Of a DNA stretch of 64,000 nucleotides, positions 9,375 through 17,330 are shown piece by piece (position 1 is the first letter of the stretch; each line of letters begins with the position of its first letter). The translations under genes and the position numbers were made by a program. The DNA is from CAVSRC01 sp963782045. GTDB lineage: Bacteria; Pseudomonadota; Alphaproteobacteria; Rhizobiales; Kaistiaceae. The notes beneath the pieces are model-generated. The model was not told the DNA's origin and searched no databases. It saw only the letters and a program-made list of their open reading frames with translations. The stretch covers positions 394,843-458,842 of the forward strand of contig CAWAIR010000018.1 in NCBI GenBank assembly GCA_963782045.1. The letters are read 5' to 3'.

Positions 9375-9429
9375 CGGCGATGGCTCCCCGGCACTCGCTG
9401 GCGCCTATCGAACGCCTATCATGTGGCGT

Positions 9430-10338
9430 TCACAGGGCGCCGCGCAACCGTCCCTCGTCGTCAGCCGACGAGCGCCCGCCTTTGGCCGCGGCCGGGCCGG
9501 AGGGCGCCCGCCTGAGCGCGGGCAGGTTGAGCGTGTCGAGAAGGTTGCGCACCTCGTTGCGCGCCGAGAGATGGGAGAGCGTCGGTGCGGCATCGCCGCC
9601 CTCTGCGCCGAAGGTATCGAGCGCGGTCAGGCCGCTGGGAAAAAGCTCGCGGAAGATGACGCGCTCGGAGATGCCGTCGGCCAGCCGGAAGCCGGCCATG
9701 TCCGACAATTGCTTGAGGCCACGCTCGATATTGCGCCGGTTGCGGCTGGCCAGCGCCGTCTGGCGGTTGCGCACCACCACCCAATCGCTCTCCCGGTCGT
9801 CCACCAGGCGCCGCTGGCGAAGTGATTCGGCCACCAGCTCGGCGTAGTGGCTGCGCCCGAGAACCTCCAGCGTCTCCGGGTCGACGCGGCCGAGGACGTC
9901 GAAATCGACGAAGCTGTCGTTGATCGGCGTGATCAGCGTATCGGCCATCGCGTGGCTGACGCGCATCAGGTAGGTGTTGTGGCCGGGCGTGTCGATGACG
10001 ACGTAGTCGAAGCCGTATTCGGTGCGGCTCACGGCCTCGGCGAAGGCGCGGAACTCGCGATCCTGGATCTCGGAGACCAGTTCGCCCTCGGCCGGCGGCA
10101 CCGTGAAATGGATCGGCACCTCGAGCGGCAACCCGGTCTTTCTGGCCCAGGCCACGCGGTTTTCGACGTAGCGGGTCAGCGAGCGCTGGCGGCCGTCGGT
10201 ATCGATCGAGGCGACGCGCGCCCCGCTCTTAAGCAAGGCGACGATGACGTGCATCGCCGTCGTCGATTTGCCCGAGCCCCCTTTTTCGTTGCCGAGAACG
10301 ATGACGTGGGCCGGTTGAAACCTTCGCACATCGCGCAT
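9430..10338 (-). CDS. mipZ: MipZ-type division-plane positioning ATPase, paralogue 1
   Basis: The 302-residue ParA/MinD-superfamily ATPase has the deviant Walker A NEKGGSGKSTTAMH near residue 19, the switch segment ASIDTDGRQRSLTRYVENR and Walker B YVVIDTPG. These features, plus the region following SFVDFDVLGRVDPETLE, identify MipZ, which forms a bipolar gradient from ParB and inhibits FtsZ assembly near poles. The C-terminus (FGAEGGDAAPTLSHLSARNEVRNLL) is also MipZ-like. A second MipZ gene lies 71 bases upstream on the same strand. Which of the two is the main division regulator cannot be told from sequence. Confidence 0.9.
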   Translation of the reverse strand: MRDVRRFQPAHVIVLGNEKGGSGKSTTAMHVIVALLKSGARVASIDTDGRQRSLTRYVENRVAWARKTGLPLEVPIHFTVPPAEGELVSEIQDREFRAFAEAVSRTEYGFDYVVIDTPGHNTYLMRVSHAMADTLITPINDSFVDFDVLGRVDPETLEVLGRSHYAELVAESLRQRRLVDDRESDWVVVRNRQTALASRNRRNIERGLKQLSDMAGFRLADGISERVIFRELFPSGLTALDTFGAEGGDAAPTLSHLSARNEVRNLLDTLNLPALRRAPSGPAAAKGGRSSADDEGRLRGAL

Positions 10339-10409
10339 CCGTCAACCTTTAACCGATTCTGGCAGAGTCGCGTATCCCGCCTTTGAGAGAAATCGGTGGG
10401 GCCGGAAAG

Positions 10410-11315
10410 CTACACCGCCGCCTGTTCGGCGCCGGCAAGCGGCAACGGCGCCACCGCCGCCTGCTCGAGCGGGGCGACGGCCGGCGGGCGCACGGGCAGG
10501 CGCAGGCAGTCGATGAGATCGCGGATTTCCGACCGGGCGGCGACATGCGACATGGTCGGCCGGGTGCCGAGCACCGCCCGCGCGAACGGGTCGAAGGCGG
10601 TCAGGCCCATCGGGAAGAATTCGCGGAAGATGACGCGTTCCGAAATGCCATAGGCGACGCGGAAGCCGAGATCTCCCGCCAGCAGGTCGAGACCTTCGGT
10701 CACGGCGCGCTGGTTGCGGCTCGACAGCGTCGCCAGGCGGTTGCGCACGACCACCCAGTCGGTGCCGGTTGGCACCGTCTCCAGGCGCTTCGCCCGCACC
10801 TCCTCGACCAGACGGGCATATTGACTGACCGCGGCGACGGAATAGGGCGGCCCTTCGATGCGGCCGAGCACGTCGAGATCGACGAAGCTGTCGTTGACCG
10901 GGGTGACCAGCGTGTCGGCGAGCGCGTGGCTCAGCCGCATGCGATAGGAATCGTTCGCCGGCGTGTCGATGACGACGAAATCGACCGTCTCCCCCAGCCG
11001 CTCGACGATCTCGGTGAAACGGGCGAATTCGCGCTCCTCGATGTCGCGGATGCGCTCGCCCTCACCCAGTTCGACGGAGAAGTGGCTCGGCAGCTCCAGC
11101 GCCATGCCGCTCCGTCGCGCCCAGCGCGCCCGGTTGTCGAGGTAGCGGGTGAGCGAAAGCTGGCGGCTGTCGGTGTCGATCGACGCCACCCGGCGGCCTG
11201 CCTTGAGCAGGGCGACGATGATGTGCACGGCCAGCGTCGACTTTCCCGAGCCACCCTTCTCGTTGCCGAGAACGATGACATGGGCCGAGTTCGCTGGCGG
11301 CAGGATGGTGGGCAT
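10410..11315 (-). CDS. mipZ: MipZ-type division-plane positioning ATPase, paralogue 2
   Basis: This 301-residue protein is collinear with the neighbouring MipZ over its whole length: same Walker A (NEKGGSGKSTLAVH), ASIDTDSRQLSLTRYLDNR, FVVIDTPANDSYRMR, and the same C-terminal block. Identity between the two is visibly about half, so the duplication is not recent. Both keep the deviant Walker A lysine and the catalytic-region aspartates, so both are probably active ATPases. The extra C-terminal tail is Ala/Pro/Leu-rich. A candidate promoter lies upstream at 11370-11397. The tandem arrangement is unusual, as one MipZ per genome is the textbook case. Confidence 0.9.
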   Translation of the reverse strand: MPTILPPANSAHVIVLGNEKGGSGKSTLAVHIIVALLKAGRRVASIDTDSRQLSLTRYLDNRARWARRSGMALELPSHFSVELGEGERIRDIEEREFARFTEIVERLGETVDFVVIDTPANDSYRMRLSHALADTLVTPVNDSFVDLDVLGRIEGPPYSVAAVSQYARLVEEVRAKRLETVPTGTDWVVVRNRLATLSSRNQRAVTEGLDLLAGDLGFRVAYGISERVIFREFFPMGLTAFDPFARAVLGTRPTMSHVAARSEIRDLIDCLRLPVRPPAVAPLEQAAVAPLPLAGAEQAAV

Positions 11316-11369
11316 GGACAGGCGCCGTGGGAGGTCGAATCGAATCGCAACAGGCGATCAGGCGCACGA

Positions 11370-11397
11370 TGCATAAAAACCGCCAATAATTCGTCAA
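11370..11397 (-). promoter_or_regulatory. Candidate sigma-70 promoter of the mipZ cluster
   Basis: In an AT-rich stretch upstream of the second mipZ gene, the minus strand reads TTGACG, a 16-base spacer, then TATGCA. It is positioned about 55 bases before the start codon. The -10 is weak, so this is only a candidate. Confidence 0.35.
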
Positions 11398-11460
11398 CAA
11401 CTGCCAAAAGTGGCGGACTTCCGGCATTTCTACCTGCGGGCGCAAGGGGGGCGCCGGGGC

Positions 11461-11892
11461 TCAGCGCAGGCCGAGGACCGCCAGCTCGGCGAGGAACTCC
11501 GGCGGAAGGTCGCCGTGCCGGCCGCGGCCGAGGTCCGCCGGCGCATCCTTGGCGGGAAAATAGCGCCAGCCCTGGAAGGGCCGCTTCGGCTGCCATTCAG
11601 TGGGCACCACCTTCGGTTCCAGCACCAGCCGGCAGCGGCCGATGCCCTCGCGGTCGACGAACGGCCGGATGTCCACGAGGCGCTGGCGCGCCTGAACATT
11701 GCCCTTGATCACCCAGTAGAGCGAGCCGCCATCGAACAGGTCGGCGATCTGCTTCGGCACCATGCGCGTCACATGGTGGTGCTCCAGCGGTTCGCGGGCA
11801 CGGCGCTTCTCCGCCATGCGCATGTCGATCCACTCGGTGAGGTCGTCGATCGAATCGCAACCGACGCAGAGCTTGATGAGATGGCGGGTCAT
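11461..11892 (-). CDS. DUF1489 family protein
   Basis: The 143-residue conserved alphaproteobacterial protein starts MTRHLIKLCVGCDSIDDL and contains WIDMRMAEKRR, RMVPKQIADLF, GSLYWVIKGNVQARQRLVDI and KPFQGWRYF-like segments, the hallmarks of DUF1489 (COG5458). No function is established for the family. It is cytosolic by sequence, with no membrane segments. It sits between the mipZ cluster and trkH. A much longer frame on the same strand continues upstream through trkH, but codon character and family length place the start at 11892. Confidence 0.88.
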   Translation of the reverse strand: MTRHLIKLCVGCDSIDDLTEWIDMRMAEKRRAREPLEHHHVTRMVPKQIADLFDGGSLYWVIKGNVQARQRLVDIRPFVDREGIGRCRLVLEPKVVPTEWQPKRPFQGWRYFPAKDAPADLGRGRHGDLPPEFLAELAVLGLR

Positions 11893-12057
11893 CGCCCAAC
11901 AGTCGCCGCCCCGGCGCCTCCCGTCAAATCGTCGGGGGCCGCTTTCCACAGGCTCAGAAGGGGGCTTGCGCTCGGGCGCCAAACTGTCCATAGCCGTCCG
12001 CCGGCCGCGGCTGAGACGGGCGCCCTTCCTGCCCCGGCGTGCCGGCAGGTGAGATGC

Positions 12058-13506
12058 ATGCTGCCCAAGATCTGGCCGGCCGTGCTGGCGCTCGGATGGA
12101 TCCTGCTGGTGACCGCCGGCGGCGAGGTGCTGATGGCACTGGTGGCGGTCGCCGACGGCGACGCCGGAGCGGTGGTATTCGCGGCGAGCGCGACGATCAC
12201 CGCGGCTTTCGCCGGCGCCTGCATCCTCACCACCAAGGGCCGTCCGTTCGAGCTGCGCTTCCGCGACGCGGCGCTGCTGACGTCGGTGTCGTGGTTCGTT
12301 GTCCCCGCCTTCGCCGCCTTGCCCCTGATGTGGCATCCGATCGGTTTGCGCTTCGTCGACGCCTATTTCGAGATGGTGTCGGGCTTTACCACGACCGGCT
12401 CGACGGTGATCGTCGGCCTCGACACGATGCCGGCGTCGGTCCTGCTGTGGCGGTCGACGGTTCAGTGGCTGGGCGGGCTCGGCATCATCGGGCTGGCGAT
12501 CATCGTGCTGCCGTTCCTGAGGATCGGCGGCATGCAGCTCTTCCGCATGGAATCCTCCGACCGCTCCGAGGATGTGATGCCGAAGGCGCAGCATGTCGCG
12601 GGACTGGTGGGGCGGGTCTACGTCCTGCTCACGGTCGCCTGCATCCTCACCTACTGGGCGCTCGGCATGTCGCCCTTCGACGCGCTCAACTACGCGCTGA
12701 CGACGCTGCCCACCGCCGGCTTCGCCACCCACGACGCTTCCTTCGGCTACTTCCACAGCCCGGCGCTCGAATGGGCGAGCGTCGTCTTCATGATCTCGGG
12801 CGCGCTGCCCATGATTGCCTATCTGAGGGTGCTGAGGCCCGGCCGCTGGCGCGAGCGCATCGACCCCCAGATCCCGGTCTTTCTCGGCATGCTCGCCGTC
12901 TTCGTTCTGGTCGTCACCCTCTATGTGTGGCTGACCGGCCAGTTGTCCTTCTTCTCCGCCCTGACCGAGGCGGCGTTCAACATCACCTCCGTGGTCACCA
13001 CGACCGGCTTCGCCTCGACCGACTATCTCAAATGGGGTCCCTTCGTGGCGGTATCGTTCCTGCTGTTCACCTTTCCGGGCGGCTGCACGGGCTCGACCGC
13101 GGGCGGGCTCAAGACAATGCGGCTGATCGTGCTCTACCGGGTCGCCGCCCAGCACGTGACCCACCTGCTCCACCCGCACCGCACCTCGCGCATCCACTAC
13201 GGCGGCAAGGTGATGACCGACGACGCGGTCAGCTCGGTGGGCACCTTCGCCTTCCTCTATCTGGCGACCTTCGTCGTGCTTTCGCTGGCGGTGGCCTTCA
13301 CGGGGCTCGACATGGAAACCGCGATGTCGGGCGTGTCTGAATGCATGGCCAATGCCGGCCCCGGCATCGGTCCGATCATCGGCCCTGCCGGCAACTTCAG
13401 CAGCCTGTCCGATGCGACCAAGCTGCTGCTGTCCCTGGCGATGATCCTGGGGCGCCTGGAAATCCAGGGCGTCCTGATCCTCTTCCTGCCGAGCTTCTAT
13501 CTCTGA
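12058..13506 (+). CDS. trkH: TrkH family potassium uptake channel protein
   Basis: The 482-residue polytopic inner-membrane protein is a K+ translocating subunit. Four pore-loop repeats with selectivity residues are visible: FTTTGSTV, TLPTAGFATH, VVTTTGFAST and ANAGPGIGP. The cytosolic gating partner TrkA is not encoded in this window, so it must be supplied elsewhere. The ATG at 12058 begins MLPKIWPAVLALGWILL, the first transmembrane helix. The gene converges on kup with only 16 bases between stop codons. Confidence 0.95.
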   Translation: MLPKIWPAVLALGWILLVTAGGEVLMALVAVADGDAGAVVFAASATITAAFAGACILTTKGRPFELRFRDAALLTSVSWFVVPAFAALPLMWHPIGLRFVDAYFEMVSGFTTTGSTVIVGLDTMPASVLLWRSTVQWLGGLGIIGLAIIVLPFLRIGGMQLFRMESSDRSEDVMPKAQHVAGLVGRVYVLLTVACILTYWALGMSPFDALNYALTTLPTAGFATHDASFGYFHSPALEWASVVFMISGALPMIAYLRVLRPGRWRERIDPQIPVFLGMLAVFVLVVTLYVWLTGQLSFFSALTEAAFNITSVVTTTGFASTDYLKWGPFVAVSFLLFTFPGGCTGSTAGGLKTMRLIVLYRVAAQHVTHLLHPHRTSRIHYGGKVMTDDAVSSVGTFAFLYLATFVVLSLAVAFTGLDMETAMSGVSECMANAGPGIGPIIGPAGNFSSLSDATKLLLSLAMILGRLEIQGVLILFLPSFYL

Positions 13507-13522
13507 AAGCGCGGGTGCCGGC

Positions 13523-15415
13523 TCAGATCGTCACCTGCGTGCCGATTTCGACCACGCGGTCGGTCGGCAGGCCGAAATAGCTGGAGGCATCGTCGGCATT
13601 GCGCGCCAGCGGGATGAAGATCCGGTCCTGCCACAGCGGCATGCCCGATTTCTTCGAGGCCTTCAGCGAGCGCCGCGACAGGAAGAAGGTGGTCTTCATC
13701 GCGTCGTAGGCGAAGTCCTCGTCCTTGATGCGCGCCAGCGTCCGCGGCAGGTTCGGACTTTCGGTGAAGCCATAGCGCACGGTGATGCGCACGAACGAGG
13801 CCGAGATGTGCTCGACCGTGACGCGCTCCTTGGCCGGCACCCGCGGCCGCTCGTCCATCACCACCGTCAGGATCGCGTTCACCTCGTGCAGCACGTGGAA
13901 ATGCTTGAGGCTGTGGAGCAGCGCGGTCGGCGTGCTTATCGGATCGCTGGTCAGGAAGATCGCCGTGCCGGCGATGCGTGGCGGCGGATCGGCCTCCAGC
14001 TTGTCGACCAGCTCGTTGAGCGGCACCTCGCTGCGCCGCGTCTTGGCGAAAAGGATCTGCATGCCGCGCCGCCAGGTGAGCATGACCACCATCAGCGCGG
14101 CGCCGAGCAGCAGCGGCACCCAGCCGCCGGACATGATCTTGAGCAGATTGGCGACGAGGAAAGCGACGTCGACCACCAGGAACGGCAGCATCAGCGCCGT
14201 GGCGGCGACCAGGTGCCAGCGCCATCCGCGCCACACCACGACGAAGGCGAGCAGCGCCGTCACCACCATCGTGCCGGTCACCGCGATGCCGTAGGCGCCG
14301 GCCAGAGCGCCCGACGAGCGGAACAGGCCGACCAGCAGCAGCACGCCGATGAGCAGGAATGCATTGACCCGCGGCACGAAGATCTGCCCGGGATGGGCCT
14401 CCGAGGTGTGGCGGATCTCGAGGCGCGGCAGCAAGCCGAGCTGCACTGCCTGGCGGCTCATCGAAAAGGTGCCGGTGATCACCGCCTGGCTGGCGATCAC
14501 CGTTGCCGCGGTGGCCAGCACCACCATCGGCAGCCGCGCCCAGTCGGGATAGAGCAGGAAGAACGGGTTGTTCAGCGCACCGGGCATCGCCAGCAGCAAG
14601 GCGCCCTGGCCGAAATAATTGACCACCAGGGCCGGCAGCACCAGACCCAGCCACGCCACCTGGATCGGCCTCCGTCCGAAATGGCCGAGGTCGGCGTAGA
14701 GCGCCTCGGCGCCGGTGACGGCCAGGAAGACGGCCCCCAGCGTCACCAGGCTGATGATGCCGTGCGCGAACAGAAATTCCAGCCCGTAGAAAGGGTTGAG
14801 CGCCAGGAGCACGCCCGGATGGCGGACGATCGGCACGATCCCGGCGCCCGCCAGCGTGACGAACCAGACGGCGCTGACCGGGCCGAACAGCGCCGCCACG
14901 CGATGGGTCCCGCGCGACTGGACGACGAAGAGCGCAATGAGGATGACGAAGGTGAGCGGCAGGATCGACGATTGCAGCACCGGCTCGACGACTTCCAGAC
15001 CCTCGACGGCGGAGAGCACCGAGAGCGCCGGCGTGATGATGGCGTTGCCGTAGAAGAGCGCCGCCGCCGTGACCCCGAGGACGACGATGAACGGCGCCGC
15101 GCGCTTGAACGATTCCTGCGCCAGCGCCATCAGCGCGAAGGTGCCGCCCTCGCCGCGGTTGTCGGCGCGGGTGAGCAGCAGGACGTATTTGAGCGTGACG
15201 ACGACGATCAGCGACCAGAAGATCAGCGAGAGCACGCCGAAGACGGCAGCCCGGCTTACCCCGGGCCCTTCCGCGGCCGCCTGCATCGCCTCGCGGAAGG
15301 CGTAGATCGGGCTGGTGCCGATGTCGCCGTAGACCACCCCGATGGAGCCGATCGTGAGCGTCCAGAAGCCCGTTGTCGGCGGAGGTGGATCGGCACCGTC
15401 GACGGCCGTCGTCAT
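13523..15415 (-). CDS. kup: KUP family potassium transporter
   Basis: The product of about 630 residues is a K+/H+ symporter of the KUP/HAK type with about 12 transmembrane helices and a C-terminal cytosolic domain. The N-terminal signature GVVYGDIGTSPIYAFREAM is intact, as are NRGEGGTFALMAL and VTGAEALYADLGHFG. The start at MTTAVDGADPPPP (15415) is preferred over one 42 bases upstream; both are possible. Full length and in frame. It lies tail-to-tail with trkH, giving two K+ uptake systems of different classes side by side. Confidence 0.95.
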   Translation of the reverse strand: MTTAVDGADPPPPTTGFWTLTIGSIGVVYGDIGTSPIYAFREAMQAAAEGPGVSRAAVFGVLSLIFWSLIVVVTLKYVLLLTRADNRGEGGTFALMALAQESFKRAAPFIVVLGVTAAALFYGNAIITPALSVLSAVEGLEVVEPVLQSSILPLTFVILIALFVVQSRGTHRVAALFGPVSAVWFVTLAGAGIVPIVRHPGVLLALNPFYGLEFLFAHGIISLVTLGAVFLAVTGAEALYADLGHFGRRPIQVAWLGLVLPALVVNYFGQGALLLAMPGALNNPFFLLYPDWARLPMVVLATAATVIASQAVITGTFSMSRQAVQLGLLPRLEIRHTSEAHPGQIFVPRVNAFLLIGVLLLVGLFRSSGALAGAYGIAVTGTMVVTALLAFVVVWRGWRWHLVAATALMLPFLVVDVAFLVANLLKIMSGGWVPLLLGAALMVVMLTWRRGMQILFAKTRRSEVPLNELVDKLEADPPPRIAGTAIFLTSDPISTPTALLHSLKHFHVLHEVNAILTVVMDERPRVPAKERVTVEHISASFVRITVRYGFTESPNLPRTLARIKDEDFAYDAMKTTFFLSRRSLKASKKSGMPLWQDRIFIPLARNADDASSYFGLPTDRVVEIGTQVTI

Positions 15416-15602
15416 GCTTGATGAGGCAGTGCTCAAGATCGCGAGCCGTTGTTGCACCGCAACACGCGGCGGGCCGGGCGTTTTAGCATTTTTCGGCGGG
15501 CGACGTCATGCCGCCGGCGACCCGCGGCGGCCTCACGCGCAAGGGGCCCCTGCCGAGCCTCCCGACCAATGCCAGGGGCTCGGGCAGGTTCCGATCAGGG
15601 GA

Positions 15603-16487
15603 TCAGGCCGCTTCCGGCTCGGAAAGCTTCACCGGGATCTTGATGTAGGAGACGCCGTTGGCCTCCGCCGGCGGCAGCTTGCCGGCGCGGATGTTGGTCT
15701 GGATTGAGGGCAGCAGCAGCAGCGGCGCCGCCAGACCGGAATCGCGCCCCTCGCGCCATTTCACGAACTCATCCTCGCTGACGCCGTCGAGCTGGACGTT
15801 CTTGCGCTCCCCGCCGATCGTCGTTTCCCAGGCATAGTCCTTGCGGCCGCCGTCCGGCAGGTAGTCGTGGCAGACGAAGATGCGCGTCTCGTCCGGCAGC
15901 GCCAGCAGCTTCTGGATCGAGCGGTAAAGGGTGCGCGCATCGCCGCCGGGGAAATCGGCGCGGGCGGTGCCGTAGTCGGGCATGAACAGCGTATCGCCGA
16001 CGAAGACGGCGTCGCCCACCACATAGGAGACGCAGGCCGGCGTGTGGCCGGGCGTGTGCAGGATGGTGGCGTCGAGATGGCCGATGGCGAAGTGCTCGCC
16101 CTCTGCGAACAGATGGTCGAACTCGCTGCCGTCGCCGGAGACGTCGGTGGCGTTGAACACCGGGCGGAAGATCTTCTGCACCTCGCGGATGTGCTCGCCG
16201 ATGCCGACCTTGGCGCCGGTCTTGAGCTTGACGTAGGGGGCGCCGGACAGGTGATCGGCATGGGCGTGGGTCTCCAGCACCCAGTCGATGGTCAGGCCCT
16301 CCTCCGCGACAGTCTTGAGGATTTCATCGGCGGAGCGGGTGGCGGCCTTGCCGGTGCGCTGGTCGTAGTCGAGCACCGGGTCGACGACGGCGCCGTGGCG
16401 GGTCTCGGGATCGACGATCAGGTAGCTCACCGTGTTGGTCGCCCGGTCGAAAAAGGCGCGAACCTGCGGTTTAGCCTTGGCGGTCAT
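15603..16487 (-). CDS. blh: MBL-fold persulfide dioxygenase (Blh/ETHE1-like)
   Basis: The 294-residue metallo-beta-lactamase-fold protein has the metal site ETHAHADHLSGAPY, HTPGHTPACVSY and the later VCHDYLPDG. In this family the mononuclear Fe(II) enzyme oxidises glutathione persulfide to sulfite and glutathione. There is no fused rhodanese domain; a separate rhodanese gene follows bigR. The start at 16487 is supported by GGAG seven bases upstream; an ATG 12 bases earlier is an alternative. The promoter faces and overlaps that of bigR, the arrangement known for BigR-controlled sulfide-detoxification loci in Agrobacterium and Xylella. Function is inferred from family and context. Confidence 0.88.
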   Translation of the reverse strand: MTAKAKPQVRAFFDRATNTVSYLIVDPETRHGAVVDPVLDYDQRTGKAATRSADEILKTVAEEGLTIDWVLETHAHADHLSGAPYVKLKTGAKVGIGEHIREVQKIFRPVFNATDVSGDGSEFDHLFAEGEHFAIGHLDATILHTPGHTPACVSYVVGDAVFVGDTLFMPDYGTARADFPGGDARTLYRSIQKLLALPDETRIFVCHDYLPDGGRKDYAWETTIGGERKNVQLDGVSEDEFVKWREGRDSGLAAPLLLLPSIQTNIRAGKLPPAEANGVSYIKIPVKLSEPEAA

Positions 16488-16518
16488 GGGGTTCTCCATA
16501 TTTCGAGTTATTCCAGTG

Positions 16519-16553
16519 TTGACATATATATTAGCACTCCCTAAATTAGTCAA
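16519..16553. promoter_or_regulatory. Overlapping face-to-face promoters and probable BigR operator
   Basis: On the plus strand TTGACA (16519-16524), 17 bases, TAAATT (16542-16547) faces bigR. On the minus strand TTGACT (16553-16548), 17 bases, TATATA (16530-16525) faces the dioxygenase gene. The -35 of each overlaps or abuts the other's -10. The stretch is strongly AT-rich in a GC-rich genome and contains TTAGC...GCTAA arms, fitting the AT-rich palindromic operators known for BigR. Confidence 0.7.
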
Positions 16554-16585
16554 CGCTAATGGACAGGACATAGTGGTCAACGTTC

Positions 16586-16951
16586 ATGGATGGCATTTCG
16601 ATGCAAACGGCGCCGACCGCCGGTTTCAGCGACCTCGCCGACAAGGCGCGGGAAGCCTCCCACATGATGAAGCTGCTCTCCAACGAGCGGCGCCTGTTGC
16701 TGCTGTGCCATCTCGCCGATGCCGGCGAGATGAGCGTCGGGGCGCTGGCGGAAAGCGTGGGGCTCAGTCAGTCGGCGGCGTCGCAGCATCTGGCCCTGAT
16801 GCGCGAGGACGGCCTCATCGCCTTCCGGCGCGACGGACAGACGCTGCACTATTCGATCGCCGACCCTGACGTGGCTCTGTTCCTGTCCATGCTCAAGACC
16901 GTGTTCTGCAACCCCCCGGCCTCCCCCGGTAACAGGAAACCGATATGCTGA
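16586..16951 (+). CDS. bigR: ArsR-family persulfide-responsive repressor (BigR/SqrR type)
   Basis: The 121-residue winged-helix repressor has the recognition helix around SVGLSQSAASQHLALMREDGL. Two cysteines fall at residues 41 (LLLLCHL) and 108 (KTVFCNPP), matching the pair that forms a tetrasulfide or disulfide in BigR and SqrR when reactive sulfur is sensed. The canonical metal-binding ArsR motif ELCVCDL is absent, which also argues for the sulfur-sensing branch. It probably represses itself, the overlapping rhodanese and TSUP genes, and the divergent dioxygenase gene. The stop overlaps the next start by seven bases. Confidence 0.88.
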   Translation: MDGISMQTAPTAGFSDLADKAREASHMMKLLSNERRLLLLCHLADAGEMSVGALAESVGLSQSAASQHLALMREDGLIAFRRDGQTLHYSIADPDVALFLSMLKTVFCNPPASPGNRKPIC

Positions 16952-17259
16952 AGGACATCAACGCCGTCGAGGCGCACACCCTGATCGAGAACCATGCCGT
17001 CCTTGTCGACGTCCGCGAGCGCTACGAGATGGCGGCGGAGCGGATTCCCGGGGCGATCGAGCTTCCCCTGTCCGAGCTGGCGCGCGGCAAGCCCGCCAAC
17101 CTGCCCCAGGACAAGCCGATCGTCTTCCATTGCGCCTCGGGCAACCGCACCAAGGTGAATGGCCGGGCGCTGGCTTCGCTGACCAACGGCAACGCCTACA
17201 ATCTGGTCGGCGGCATCTACGGCTGGAAGCGCGCCGGCTTCCGGACCATCTGCGGCTAA
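16945..17259 (+). CDS. Single-domain rhodanese (sulfurtransferase)
   Basis: The 104-residue rhodanese domain has the active-site cysteine in the loop FHCASGNRTKVNG and the usual VLVDVRERYEM and LVGGIYGWKRAGF blocks. It would move sulfane sulfur between glutathione persulfide, thiosulfate or sulfite and thiols in the cytosol. The start codon overlaps the bigR stop, so it is translationally coupled. Together with the dioxygenase it probably detoxifies persulfides. Confidence 0.9.
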   Translation: MLKDINAVEAHTLIENHAVLVDVRERYEMAAERIPGAIELPLSELARGKPANLPQDKPIVFHCASGNRTKVNGRALASLTNGNAYNLVGGIYGWKRAGFRTICG

Positions 17260-17284
17260 CACCGCTTACCAACCCGCAACACAA

Positions 17285-17323
17285 GGCGGCGCGCCGGGTC
17301 TCATGACCAGACGGCGCGCCTTT
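17285..17323 (+). terminator. Hairpin between rhodanese and TSUP genes, partial terminator
   Basis: Two copies of the self-complementary word GGCGCGCC bracket a GTCT...AGAC inner stem and are followed by TTT. The short T-run suggests partial termination or processing inside the operon and not a strong stop. Confidence 0.4.
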
Positions 17324-17330
17324 GCACATC

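Noticed and set aside
11461..13197. A 578-residue open frame on the minus strand running through trkH into DUF1489
   Set aside because: Only the last 143 residues match DUF1489. The rest is antisense to the transmembrane protein TrkH and has no family character.
16586..16951. Calling the first ArsR-family gene an arsenic repressor
   Set aside because: It lacks the CxC metal motif and instead has the Cys41/Cys108 pair in a sulfide-locus context, so BigR/SqrR type is the better call.
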